Below, piece by piece: positions 9,131 through 17,590 of a DNA stretch of 64,000 nt (within the stretch, counting starts at the first letter, position 1; the number at the start of each line of letters is the position of its first letter). Origin of the DNA: JAQUTK01 sp963677415 (GTDB lineage: Bacteria; Bacteroidota; Bacteroidia; Bacteroidales; JAQUTK01); contig CAXXFJ010000011.1 of NCBI GenBank assembly GCA_963677415.2, forward strand, positions 80,464 through 144,463, read 5' to 3'. The translations under genes and the position numbers were made by a program. The notes under the pieces are model-generated. The model made no database searches, was not told the origin of the DNA, and saw nothing but the letters and a program-made list of their open reading frames with translations.

Positions 9131-10288
9131 TTAAATGCGATATCCCGTTCCGTAGGTCTCCGACAACCAAAGTCCGAAGAAGCGATCATAAACAAGATAA
9201 ATAGTATCATTTTTGGTTATCAACTCCTTTCCTAAGAGTTGATTAACTGACGATTGTGCCGAACTGGAAGAGTAAAGTCCGTGTTTTTTGATAAACTCCG
9301 CCGATGTAATTTCCGCTGCTTTGCCCTCTTTGGCAATCGCAAATAAAGCTTCTTTCTGCCTTTCTGGTAGCATTGAAACCATGTTTTGATAGACGGTTTT
9401 ATTCGATTCAACCGTTTTGTGCAATACGTCATTGACAAGAGTTAGAGTCATCTCTTCGCCGCCGTCCAACTGCTCGTACAGGCGATTGAAGAGAGATTGC
9501 ATATACCAGGTGTGTCCATCCAGCAGATGATAAATACGTTCCACGCACTCATTAGAAACCATTTTGCCTGCCTTTTGAAAATGGTTATCAACAAACTTAG
9601 TATATTCTTCCAAAGAGATAGGTTCAAGATTGAGCATTGAAGCACTCTGATAAAATGGACGTGAAGCAGAGAAAAAGATATTTTGCATCATGTGCCTCTG
9701 ACTGCCGGAGAATACAAATGTGCTGTTTTTGCACTTTTGAATTTGGGTTCGAAGAATTGCTTCTACATTTTCTTCGGGGTATTTGGTTATCTGTTGAAAC
9801 TCATCTATGGCAACGATACAACGTTTATCTGCCTTTTCAAGATATTCGAAAATCTCTTCCAAAGAGAGTAACGGTTGGCGAATATCCCCAATACCTATGT
9901 CAAATACCGGTTGCCCTGTTATCGAGTCCAGCTTGAATGCAGGGCGGAGCGAACTTATTGTGGCAAAGAATTGCTCCACAAACTTCATTCCGCGAGGTTT
10001 CAGTGTATCGAAAATATGTTTGCCCAGAGTAAAGACCAACTCTTTGAGCGTACCGGTCGCGTAAATATCGACAAAGAAAGTGTAATACTCTTTTTGAATT
10101 TTCTTGTGATGGAAGCAGTGCTCAATAAGTCCGGTTTTTCCCATACGACGTGGCGAAACGATAACCATGTTACGCTCATTTTCAAAAGCACTGATGAGTT
10201 CTTTGCTTTCAATCTCGCGGTCACAGAAATATTCGGCAGACACATACCCGCCAATAACAAATGGATTCTTTATTTTCGTTGCCATCAT
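9131..10288 (-). CDS. ATP-binding protein of the PF01637 (ATPase_2) type
   Basis: 385-residue P-loop ATPase of the archaeal-ATPase/AAA_34 kind. Walker A is SPRRMGKTG (about residue 45), Walker B is CIVAIDEFQQI (about residue 140), and a sensor-like FVFSGSQRHMM follows. The C-terminus has a winged-helix-like region (EITSAEFIKKHGL ... SSVNQLLGKELITKN), typical for these proteins, which often adjoin a DUF234-type nuclease domain that is absent here. Family function is unknown. The gene is alone with its own promoter, and its last 53 bases are duplicated 1.6 kb downstream. It is not closely related to the neighbouring DUF4143 ATPase despite both being P-loop proteins. Confidence 0.88.
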   Translation of the reverse strand: MMATKIKNPFVIGGYVSAEYFCDREIESKELISAFENERNMVIVSPRRMGKTGLIEHCFHHKKIQKEYYTFFVDIYATGTLKELVFTLGKHIFDTLKPRGMKFVEQFFATISSLRPAFKLDSITGQPVFDIGIGDIRQPLLSLEEIFEYLEKADKRCIVAIDEFQQITKYPEENVEAILRTQIQKCKNSTFVFSGSQRHMMQNIFFSASRPFYQSASMLNLEPISLEEYTKFVDNHFQKAGKMVSNECVERIYHLLDGHTWYMQSLFNRLYEQLDGGEEMTLTLVNDVLHKTVESNKTVYQNMVSMLPERQKEALFAIAKEGKAAEITSAEFIKKHGLYSSSSAQSSVNQLLGKELITKNDTIYLVYDRFFGLWLSETYGTGYRI

Positions 10289-10300
10289 ACCATTATTTAG

Positions 10301-10332
10301 AATCTAATTATTGCAAAAGTAATAATTAGATT
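10301..10332 (-). promoter_or_regulatory. Promoter of the PF01637 ATPase gene inside a perfect inverted repeat
   Basis: AATCTAATTATT (10301-10312) and AATAATTAGATT (10321-10332) form a perfect 12-bp inverted repeat with an 8-base spacer. The minus-strand -7 box TACTTTTG (10314-10321) lies across the spacer, so a dimeric protein bound here would block RNA polymerase. The rest of the gap, 10333-10613, holds no gene that I can see. Confidence 0.55.
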
Positions 10333-10613
10333 TCAAATAACAAAATAAGACACTCCTTATATATGCAAGTGAGATCTTCTCCGAATGCTTACTTCCATAG
10401 CAATAAATGGTATTACAAGTTCGAACTGTTAATCGGATATTTTATCAGCCTGATAGGTTTTCGCATTTTCCCTTTTTTACCCATCCTATTGTAGTGTTCT
10501 CTTTTGCTCAAAACTTAAGTTGTATCTGTCTGTAAAAAACCTTTGCTGAACAATGCAAAAGGTAGGAATTGTCAGGAATATTTGGGCACTAATCGTTTTC
10601 TTAATTTCACAAG

Positions 10614-12281
10614 TCATTTCTTTTTATCAAAAAGAGGAGAAGTCACCAAAGGAGTCTTTTGATTGTATCGTATTCCGTCTTTACTTACTTCAATATCTTC
10701 AAGTAAGATGGAAGAAGGATATATCATTGAATATAATACAAAAAAATGAGAGCCATTGGCAACTATCTGGTCAGAAGAGATGCCTGCCATGCGTTTCATC
10801 ATCTGAACAGTGATAGTCTGCGTCGTGAGTCCACGTACAAGCTGTTCACTTCCATCATTCACTTTTACTTTATAAAACAAACCATTACGGACGATATATG
10901 CATAATCCAATCCTTCTTCAATCGCCAAACGAATCAATTTGTCTTTCAGTTGAGCTTTCGTTTCGCCTCCATCTGTTACATCCATACGAATGACACCCGG
11001 ACCCAAATCCATTTTTGCACCGGAGCTTTCATCTGTTACAATATTATGTCCATTGGACAACGGAGTATTCAGGGTTGCAAAACGTCCGTTTAATACATTA
11101 CGAAGCATTCCCTTTTCTACTAAAGTTAATGTATCCGGTGGAACAACTCCTTCCGCATCAACTTCATACGCACCCCATAACTGTTTCCCTTTAAACTCTT
11201 TCAATCCCGGTTCACTGATGATGCTTATGTTGGAAGGTAGTATCCTTCTATTCATGAGATTTTCCAATGACTTCATTTCATTATCCGCTTGGTAAGCTTT
11301 ATAGGCTGTTAATCCTGTTCTGTGATCTAAGAACATTCCGAGAAGTCCTTGACAACCATCAAAAAGAACCGGACCATAATACGTCTCATTCACTTTGGGA
11401 GCATTCTTAAGCGCATAGATTTTTAGAACAACATTTTTGGCAGCTCTGATTAGAGAATCTTGCGACGGAAACAGTGTTTCATCCAACTCTTGATATCCAA
11501 TCCCTGAAGATATTTCATCTCCTTCTTCTGTTCGGGCAGAAGCACTGATATTCAGCGATGAATAATCCTGCGCATTGATAACTTTACTCCCTTCATTACT
11601 CAAAAAGTATATATCTGCAGAATTTACAGAAATCCGAACATCACAATCAATAATATCCGGATATTCTGCAAAAACAGAAGAGACTGCATTTAATGTTTTC
11701 TCCCAATATGCTCTACGATTAGATTTGAATGTGATCCGATGTGGCACTTTTTTCTCAACAGGTGAGATCTTTGCATAATCATCTACGGCTTCCGCCTCGG
11801 GAGAAAGATTCATTTGTTTCAGGCTGCTCATCTTTTTCTCATAATCTGTAGCGGCTTTTTTGTATAGATTATCTGTCGCTTGCCATAATAATCTTCTTGT
11901 TTCACAGTAGTCAAGATCATCCGGTAATTCTCCCGATTGATCGGGGTAATAACCAATCATACCTGCAAGACTGGCCATGATATTGCAACGATGATAGTTG
12001 CCAACATACAGATCCACTCTAAAATTGTTTTTGCAATAGATATCACCCTCTGTTGCAGACATGATGGCTCCATACGATGATTTAATTTCGTATCCTTTGG
12101 ATCGTTTAACCGTATAGGCCAAATAAAACGGTTTTTGCATCTCCGGTAAAGAGAGGGAATCCATCGAACGTTTCAGTTCATCACTCATCGCCCGGAAAAG
12201 AAGAGGTTCCACATCCTTTTGCGCGCAAACGGTAAATGAAGCAATCAGCAATAGCACAAACAATATCTTTATTCGTTTCAT
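10614..12281 (-). CDS. Secreted TldE/PmbA-like protein
   Basis: 555 residues with an N-terminal signal peptide (MKRIKILFVLLLIASFTVCA). The C-terminal half has the TldD/PmbA fold signatures: LDHRTGLTAYKAY, then GAYEVDAEGVVPPDTLTLVE, then GHNIVTDESSGAKMDLGPG. The HExxxH metal site of TldD is missing, as in TldE/PmbA, which forms a heterodimer with catalytic TldD in Escherichia coli. The gene lies 16 bases after the TldD-like gene, so the pair is probably one operon and one complex. The classical TldD/TldE complex is cytoplasmic and trims peptides such as microcin B17 precursor; a signal peptide here places this version outside the cytoplasm. Substrate unknown. Confidence 0.85.
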   Translation of the reverse strand: MKRIKILFVLLLIASFTVCAQKDVEPLLFRAMSDELKRSMDSLSLPEMQKPFYLAYTVKRSKGYEIKSSYGAIMSATEGDIYCKNNFRVDLYVGNYHRCNIMASLAGMIGYYPDQSGELPDDLDYCETRRLLWQATDNLYKKAATDYEKKMSSLKQMNLSPEAEAVDDYAKISPVEKKVPHRITFKSNRRAYWEKTLNAVSSVFAEYPDIIDCDVRISVNSADIYFLSNEGSKVINAQDYSSLNISASARTEEGDEISSGIGYQELDETLFPSQDSLIRAAKNVVLKIYALKNAPKVNETYYGPVLFDGCQGLLGMFLDHRTGLTAYKAYQADNEMKSLENLMNRRILPSNISIISEPGLKEFKGKQLWGAYEVDAEGVVPPDTLTLVEKGMLRNVLNGRFATLNTPLSNGHNIVTDESSGAKMDLGPGVIRMDVTDGGETKAQLKDKLIRLAIEEGLDYAYIVRNGLFYKVKVNDGSEQLVRGLTTQTITVQMMKRMAGISSDQIVANGSHFFVLYSMIYPSSILLEDIEVSKDGIRYNQKTPLVTSPLFDKKK

Positions 12282-12297
12282 CGTTCTTTGTTTTATT

Positions 12298-13989
12298 CTA
12301 CTTGGTATTCTGAGGTCTGGGGAGAATTGGAGTCATTTTGCTCGACTTGGATGCTTTTTGAGTCTCTATATTTTTAATAAAGAGCTTCGGAGAGATGGCT
12401 GTAACAGGAACTTCTCCTGATTCCGCACCACATATCCCGGTAAAAATGCCGGATGTATCTCCAGCGTTACTAATCTGTGAGAACATGGACAATGGCGTTC
12501 CGATTAAAGTGACCCCACGAATAAGTTCATCCGGACGCCCATCCGCATATACGCGGTAAACCTCTAACGGAGTAATATTAAATGCATTTGGTCTCATTCG
12601 ACCGGTTTCTGTAAAGCCTCCGGATACTTTTGCGAAATAATAACCGTATTCCTTGCCTTGCTTCTTTGCTTCTGCCTTTAAGAGTGTACGCAATTCGTCG
12701 TCTGTTTTAGGTGCGGTGGTTGTGACGATTAAATTGGATTGGCGAGTGACCGGATTCTTACCGGGAGCCGCTCTTCCATGGCCATTGGAAGCAGGGAAGC
12801 CGGCAATTGGAACCCGAGACATCAGAAATCCTTTCAGAATCCCATCCTTTACAATCTCCACCTTTTGTGCCTTTACCCCCTCTTCATCATACAGATAAAA
12901 ACCATTCAGATCCCGGCCATTATATGATCGAAGTGTCGGGTCCATACTAACAGAAAGATCAACAGGCAATACCTCTTCACCTAACCTTTTTTTAAATGTC
13001 TGACCGTCAGATTCACTCTTCAGGCGCTGGCCTTCAATGCGGTGACCAAAGATCTCATGAAAGAAAACGCCGGAAGCCTCCTCTGAAAGAATGGCCGGAC
13101 CGGAATAGGAGTCACCAACAGGAACCGTCCGAAGCTGGATCAGTTTTTCCGCCAGCTCACGGGTTTCTCTGAGAATTGTCTTATGGTCCGTAAGATCTTC
13201 AGGTGTAAAAGCAAAATATGAATTATACAGCGGAAGACGCATGCCATCGTCCGCAACTACGTGCGCCTTAATAATTAGCCGGGCATAGCGCTGATTTTGC
13301 ACAATCTGGGTTCCTCCCGTTGACACATAATATTTACGGCAATTCTCAAAAACATACTGTGCCGTTCCGGATTGGATTTCAGGATATTCCTTAAAGATAG
13401 CGGAATATTCCTTGATCCGTTCCTCCCAGACTGTTGTGTCAAAATGCATTTGATCAGCAGTTAGTTTCTTTTCAATGAATGTAACAGGATTCTCCATTGA
13501 ATAGTCATCCGATAGATCTTCATTTTCTACACTGACTTGTGCTTTTGAATTTACTTGGACTAGTATATTCAGGTTTTCGTTCCATACTTGCTGTGTTCCT
13601 TTCCAAAGCGTCATACGTGTAGCGTCGCCCTTTTTATCTTTGATCGGAAGCATTATAAAAGGATAGAAACGATATGAATCTATTTCGCGATAGCTGTCTT
13701 TATTCAATGATCCGAGACGAACCATTGGAGTACATGCGATTTTATGAGATCCCAGAGTCTTCGTCTGGAGACTGCCAAAACTAGCACTGGCAGATGCCGA
13801 GGAAATATCATCTACACGATATGACATAAAATAGGGAAAAGACTCTCCCGAAACTTTCATCTGATCATAATTGCGTTGTAACTCGCTTTTCAAAATAGAA
13901 AGGAGTGGATCGTTTGCATAGATTCCATTCGTAAATCCAAAGGAGACAATCCCAATGAGGAGGAAGAGAATGAAAAGCCGATGTTTCAT
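12298..13989 (-). CDS. Secreted TldD-like metallopeptidase
   Basis: 563 residues counted from the ATG at 13989, which opens a clear signal peptide (MKHRLFILFLLIGIVSFGFT). The HEIFGHRIEG motif (about residue 320 of this form) is the HExxxH zinc site of TldD. Other family blocks are YNGRDLNGFYLYDEEG, SNGHGRAAPGKNPVTRQSN and the C-terminal GRPDELIRGVTLIGTP. The reading frame stays open upstream to 14373 and includes the stump of an unrelated restriction-modification protein (13990-14319), with a promoter box beyond it. Translation from 14319 would give a chimera whose signal peptide is internal. I take 13989 as the functional start because it makes a normal secreted TldD. Forms a probable complex with the following TldE-like protein. 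Confidence 0.85.
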   Translation of the reverse strand: MKHRLFILFLLIGIVSFGFTNGIYANDPLLSILKSELQRNYDQMKVSGESFPYFMSYRVDDISSASASASFGSLQTKTLGSHKIACTPMVRLGSLNKDSYREIDSYRFYPFIMLPIKDKKGDATRMTLWKGTQQVWNENLNILVQVNSKAQVSVENEDLSDDYSMENPVTFIEKKLTADQMHFDTTVWEERIKEYSAIFKEYPEIQSGTAQYVFENCRKYYVSTGGTQIVQNQRYARLIIKAHVVADDGMRLPLYNSYFAFTPEDLTDHKTILRETRELAEKLIQLRTVPVGDSYSGPAILSEEASGVFFHEIFGHRIEGQRLKSESDGQTFKKRLGEEVLPVDLSVSMDPTLRSYNGRDLNGFYLYDEEGVKAQKVEIVKDGILKGFLMSRVPIAGFPASNGHGRAAPGKNPVTRQSNLIVTTTAPKTDDELRTLLKAEAKKQGKEYGYYFAKVSGGFTETGRMRPNAFNITPLEVYRVYADGRPDELIRGVTLIGTPLSMFSQISNAGDTSGIFTGICGAESGEVPVTAISPKLFIKNIETQKASKSSKMTPILPRPQNTK

Positions 13990-14319
13990 GTAGGAATACG
14001 CTGTGATCATTTCAGTGAAGATAATATTTTCCAAAGAGGCTTTGTAACGATCAAACTGCTCTTTATTGCCTGTCTTCTTCGTACCATCCAAATCCTTATC
14101 ACCGATGTCTTTGGCTTCAATAAACCCGATAGGGATATCTTTTCTTGTCAGGATATAGTCGGGCGCACCGCATGATTGTCGTTTAGGTTCGTTGGTTGCT
14201 CTGATTGCCGGTGCCAGGCTTTCTATTAACTGCTGTAAATCACCACGAAAGGTGTGTTCCGTTGCGTTACCCTGTTTGTACCGTTTGTTTATGCTTTCAA
14301 TGTATTCCTGAGTCGTCAT
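13990..14319 (-). pseudogene. N-terminal stump of a restriction-modification (type IIG/ISP-like) protein
   Basis: About 110 codons starting at ATG 14319 (MTTQEYIESINKRYKQGNAT). The text resembles the N-terminal nuclease domain of single-chain restriction-methyltransferase enzymes: a PD-(D/E)xK core is seen as GAPDYILTRKD...IGFIEAKDIG, followed by QFDRYKASLENIIFT, where these enzymes continue with a tyrosine-rich strand and then the methylase. Here it ends abruptly and runs in frame through EMITAYSY into the signal peptide of the TldD-like gene. No methylase or specificity domain is present nearby. Most likely a deletion joined the start of a restriction gene to the tldD-like gene, which now uses its promoter. 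Confidence 0.72.
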
Positions 14320-14349
14320 CGTGTGCGTTTTAAATCTTCCATGGAAGTA

Positions 14350-14357
14350 CAAATGTA
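14350..14357 (-). promoter_or_regulatory. Probable -7 box ahead of the nuclease stump/tldD-like operon
   Basis: Minus-strand TACATTTG matches TAnnTTTG exactly, 31 bases before the ATG at 14319. It supports 14319 rather than 14373 as the original start of the restriction gene. Confidence 0.5.
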
Positions 14358-14556
14358 CAGAATTTAAATTCACTTAAGTTCCATTTATTCAATGAAATTC
14401 AAATCTTAACATATCATCTTCTGAATTTTTGCAATCGGGCAGATATCCGTCGGCTTCTTGCCTGATATCTTTTGCCATCTGACAGGAAGAAAAGTTTTCT
14501 TTGTCAGGATGTCTAGTTTACCTCGTCTTGACACATTATTCATATTAAAGCATGGA

Positions 14557-14619
14557 ATAGCTATATCGTGCCATAAGATAGCTATTCCGTGGCACGATAT
14601 AGCTATCTTGTGGCACAAT
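14557..14619 (+). repeat. Three tandem 21-bp repeats (minisatellite)
   Basis: Units start at 14557, 14578 and 14599; each begins ATAGCTAT and carries a GTGCCA or GTGGCAC core; a decayed fourth unit (ATAACTAAT) follows. Because 21 is a multiple of three, the minus strand reads as a heptapeptide repeat (xIAIxxH) inside a 70-codon open frame at 14406-14618, which I do not consider a proven gene. The wider gap 14374-15140 otherwise holds only a palindromic repeat and a promoter. Confidence 0.85.
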
Positions 14620-14735
14620 ATAACTAATGCATCTTTGTCGATTCATTTTATCTTCAGGTCTGGGCTATTTATCTTTCTTTATCCAAAAGACTTTCCTCAT
14701 TGATTGTATTGTCCTCGTGTGCAGGTTTGGAGTGA

Positions 14736-14765
14736 GGAGATTGCGGGTCAAGCCCGCAATGACGG
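14736..14765 (-). repeat. Palindromic intergenic repeat, copy 2 (inverted)
   Basis: Exact 30-base reverse complement of the element at 7431-7460, with the hairpin ATTGCGGG-TCAAG-CCCGCAAT at 14740-14760. The two copies bracket the ATPase/TldDE accessory segment in inverted orientation. Confidence 0.85.
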
Positions 14766-15063
14766 CGGGGGGAGGGTATTTTGTATGCATTATTGCATGT
14801 TTGCAACTAACAATGTATACAAACAGTATGAAAAGAGCCGTTTGAGCAAATAAAATGGTATGTAATTTGTGCCGAGCAATGTAAAAATATGGAGATTGAC
14901 ATGCCATATAAGCCTTCAAATGGCATATCATGGTGCAGTGGTGTAGATAAATAGTACTTTTTTACTCATTCCTAAATCGAAATTTGAAAAAACAACAGAG
15001 ATGTACAATGAGTCAAAGAAAGAATGAGATTCTGAGTGATTCATTTTATTAAAAGAAATGTTA

Positions 15064-15071
15064 TATCTTTG
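15064..15071 (+). promoter_or_regulatory. Probable -7 box of the outer-membrane barrel gene
   Basis: TATCTTTG matches TAnnTTTG exactly, 69 bases before the start codon at 15141. No clear -33 TTG. Confidence 0.5.
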
Positions 15072-15140
15072 TTGTTTAGACAATACTGAGTATAAATCAC
15101 TGTTTCCTTTTACCATCGAAACACAGACAAAAAGAGTCCG

Positions 15141-17501
15141 ATGCTAATCAGATCTATTATTAATAAAAGAGTTTTACTATTGCTTCTTGCATTTTACTTC
15201 TTACTATCAGGAAGTTTTGCGAAGAACTATTCAGGAACTGTTGTTGACAGTCTGACTTCTGAAAAGATTGGCTTCGCAACAGTCTCTTTACTGAATCAAT
15301 CAGGAGAAAAGCAATTTATTGGGATAACTGACGATCAAGGTCGGTTTACTGCCACAATTCAAGAAGAAATCTCTTTCATAAAGATAAGTTTTATCGGCTA
15401 TAAGACTATTGAGCAAAAGGCTGATGATATAGATGATAGCGGTTATTTAGGCGAATTCAGATTAGTTCCGAGTGTTACCCAGCTTGGTGATGTGTCAGTT
15501 CAGGCAAATACCGTGGAGCATAAAGTGGACCGTACTATTCATACAATTACTCCGGCTATACGCAAAGGAGCTTTTACTGCACCGGAGATGTTGGGGAATA
15601 TTCATGGTTTGAGATTTGACCGGATTAATGACAAGGTATTAGTAAACAATAAACCTAACGTTTTGATTCTAGTGGATGGCATTCAGAAGTCTCAGGAATA
15701 TGTAAACAGTCTGGATCCTTCAAGAATACAGGAAGTTGAAATAGTCAAAGAGCCGACCGGGCGATATTTTTCCGATGATTACTCAGCAGTGATTAACCTG
15801 GTTCTTATAAAAGAGTATGAAGGGTATAGTATCAATCTGCGAAACTTGATGATTGCCAGTCCTTCCGGTTCCAATGGGGATAACTGGTTAGCGAATGAAC
15901 AACCTAAAATTCTTTTCAATTACACGAAGAACAAGTGGAATGTGTATGCCAATTATGTGTATGCCAATATTCACTGGAATTACGCAAACAAAATACGAAA
16001 GAATTATTCAGAAGTAATGAATGTGACTTCTGAGGACGTAACAAGTAAGAACCCGAATGAATACTATGATTATTTTGCTCATGCAGCTTCGGTGGGAGTG
16101 GATTATCAGATTGTGAAAGACCATACGATCTCTTTTCAGGAACGCTTCAGTTATGAGGATGTCAGTAAGGACCTTCTATATAACCAACAGGTTTCCTATC
16201 TGAAAACCGGATTATCTGATAATATCCGGCAAAGAACATTGAATCAGGATTTGCGGAAGAATAACTCAGCAAGCGTCTTTTATGTAGGGAAACTGAATGA
16301 GAAATTGACGATACACAGTGATCTGACGTATGACTATTATTCCAGCAAGTTGCATAACTTGTATGATCAGAACCGTAGTTTAACACAGGATTATCAGTAT
16401 GTAAATGAGAAGAACTATATTCGTTTCAATGCGGATGCAGATTACGCGATTTCACCAAACCTGAGTATGAATAGTGGTTATACTTCTATTTGGAATAATT
16501 ATAGAACGAAGGATTCAGTTGGAAACCGATTGTCTATGTACGATGAATACCGGAACAGACTGTTTGCCTATCTGTCTTTTCCGCTGACTCAAACAATTAG
16601 CACAAAGGTGGGTGTTGCAGTTGAAAATCTCTATATTAAGAACCTATCTTCTGAAAGGAACTATTGGGGTCTGCTTCCTTTTGCTCAACTGAATTATGCA
16701 GCTAATGCAAAGTTGAATATGAATCTGAGTTATAACTCGTCTATTTCCTATCCCAGACTCTTTCAGCTGAGTCCTTCGAATTATGCCATTGACTCTTTGA
16801 TGATGCAAATGGGTAATCTTGGTCTGGTGCAAACGATGAATCATCAGACTCAACTCGAAATGACTTTCTTGGAATGTCTGACCCTTACTTCAACCTTTGT
16901 TTATTCTCCAAATGCAATCGAGACACTCTATACCCAATCAGGTGGAAAGTATTATAACACGTATGCTAATGTGAGTGGTCGAATGTTTGCTTTAGGGTTG
17001 GATTATAGTCAGTCAATTGGAGAGTCCCTGAACTGGAACTCTTCCGTTGGTTATTATAACGGCAAACTCATGTACAATGGAGCTCAAAATTCATGCAATG
17101 CATGGACATTCTATTCAGCATTGGAATACTACCAACCTAAACTTGGCTTGATGACTTCTCTGGAATATAATCGTACGATGAATAAATCGATTCTTCCACA
17201 GGGGTATCGGATGGAAGGACAGGATAATTGGATGCTTACCGCAAGCAAGAAGTTTTGGAAAGACAGAGCTTCATTAATGGTTTCCTATATCCTGCCAATA
17301 GATTGGGGTACACGTATGAAACAAGAATCGAAGATCAATACACCTTTTTATCAGGAATATAACTCCCTTGATCTGAGAACATATCACAATATGTTATTCA
17401 TCCGCCTGAATATCCGTATCAACGGAGGCAAGAAAGTGAAACAAATTGAGAAACAAACGACTGTGGAGAGTGAAGAGAAAGAAGGACGAGGGCTTTATTA
17501 A
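15141..17501 (+). CDS. TonB-dependent-receptor-like outer membrane beta-barrel protein
   Basis: 786 residues. A signal peptide (to about residue 27, ...LLSGSFAKN) is followed by a carboxypeptidase-regulatory-like domain (about 28-110; SGTVVDSLTSEKIGFATVSL, then GITDDQGRFT). Next comes a plug-like region (about 125-225; VNNKPNVLILVDGIQKSQEY and RIQEVEIVKEPTGRYF) and then a long beta-barrel of the OMP_b-brl_3 type to the C-terminus. No SusD partner or TonB box is evident, so it is not a classical SusC. Ligand unknown. It stands alone, convergent with the M6 protease gene. Confidence 0.85.
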   Translation: MLIRSIINKRVLLLLLAFYFLLSGSFAKNYSGTVVDSLTSEKIGFATVSLLNQSGEKQFIGITDDQGRFTATIQEEISFIKISFIGYKTIEQKADDIDDSGYLGEFRLVPSVTQLGDVSVQANTVEHKVDRTIHTITPAIRKGAFTAPEMLGNIHGLRFDRINDKVLVNNKPNVLILVDGIQKSQEYVNSLDPSRIQEVEIVKEPTGRYFSDDYSAVINLVLIKEYEGYSINLRNLMIASPSGSNGDNWLANEQPKILFNYTKNKWNVYANYVYANIHWNYANKIRKNYSEVMNVTSEDVTSKNPNEYYDYFAHAASVGVDYQIVKDHTISFQERFSYEDVSKDLLYNQQVSYLKTGLSDNIRQRTLNQDLRKNNSASVFYVGKLNEKLTIHSDLTYDYYSSKLHNLYDQNRSLTQDYQYVNEKNYIRFNADADYAISPNLSMNSGYTSIWNNYRTKDSVGNRLSMYDEYRNRLFAYLSFPLTQTISTKVGVAVENLYIKNLSSERNYWGLLPFAQLNYAANAKLNMNLSYNSSISYPRLFQLSPSNYAIDSLMMQMGNLGLVQTMNHQTQLEMTFLECLTLTSTFVYSPNAIETLYTQSGGKYYNTYANVSGRMFALGLDYSQSIGESLNWNSSVGYYNGKLMYNGAQNSCNAWTFYSALEYYQPKLGLMTSLEYNRTMNKSILPQGYRMEGQDNWMLTASKKFWKDRASLMVSYILPIDWGTRMKQESKINTPFYQEYNSLDLRTYHNMLFIRLNIRINGGKKVKQIEKQTTVESEEKEGRGLY

Positions 17502-17590
17502 TTACTTCTTACAGCATAAATAGTCTGTAAAGAAATCCTCGCAATTATCTCTTTCCCATACTTTCTCTGTTCATATAGTAAACACACTTC

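Noticed and set aside
14406..14618. 70-codon minus-strand frame containing the heptapeptide repeats
   Set aside because: No promoter, no recognised domain, and the repeats are explained by the 21-bp minisatellite. Kept as a repeat, not a gene.
14374..15140. CRISPR array from the tandem repeats
   Set aside because: Units are contiguous with no spacers and there are no cas genes.
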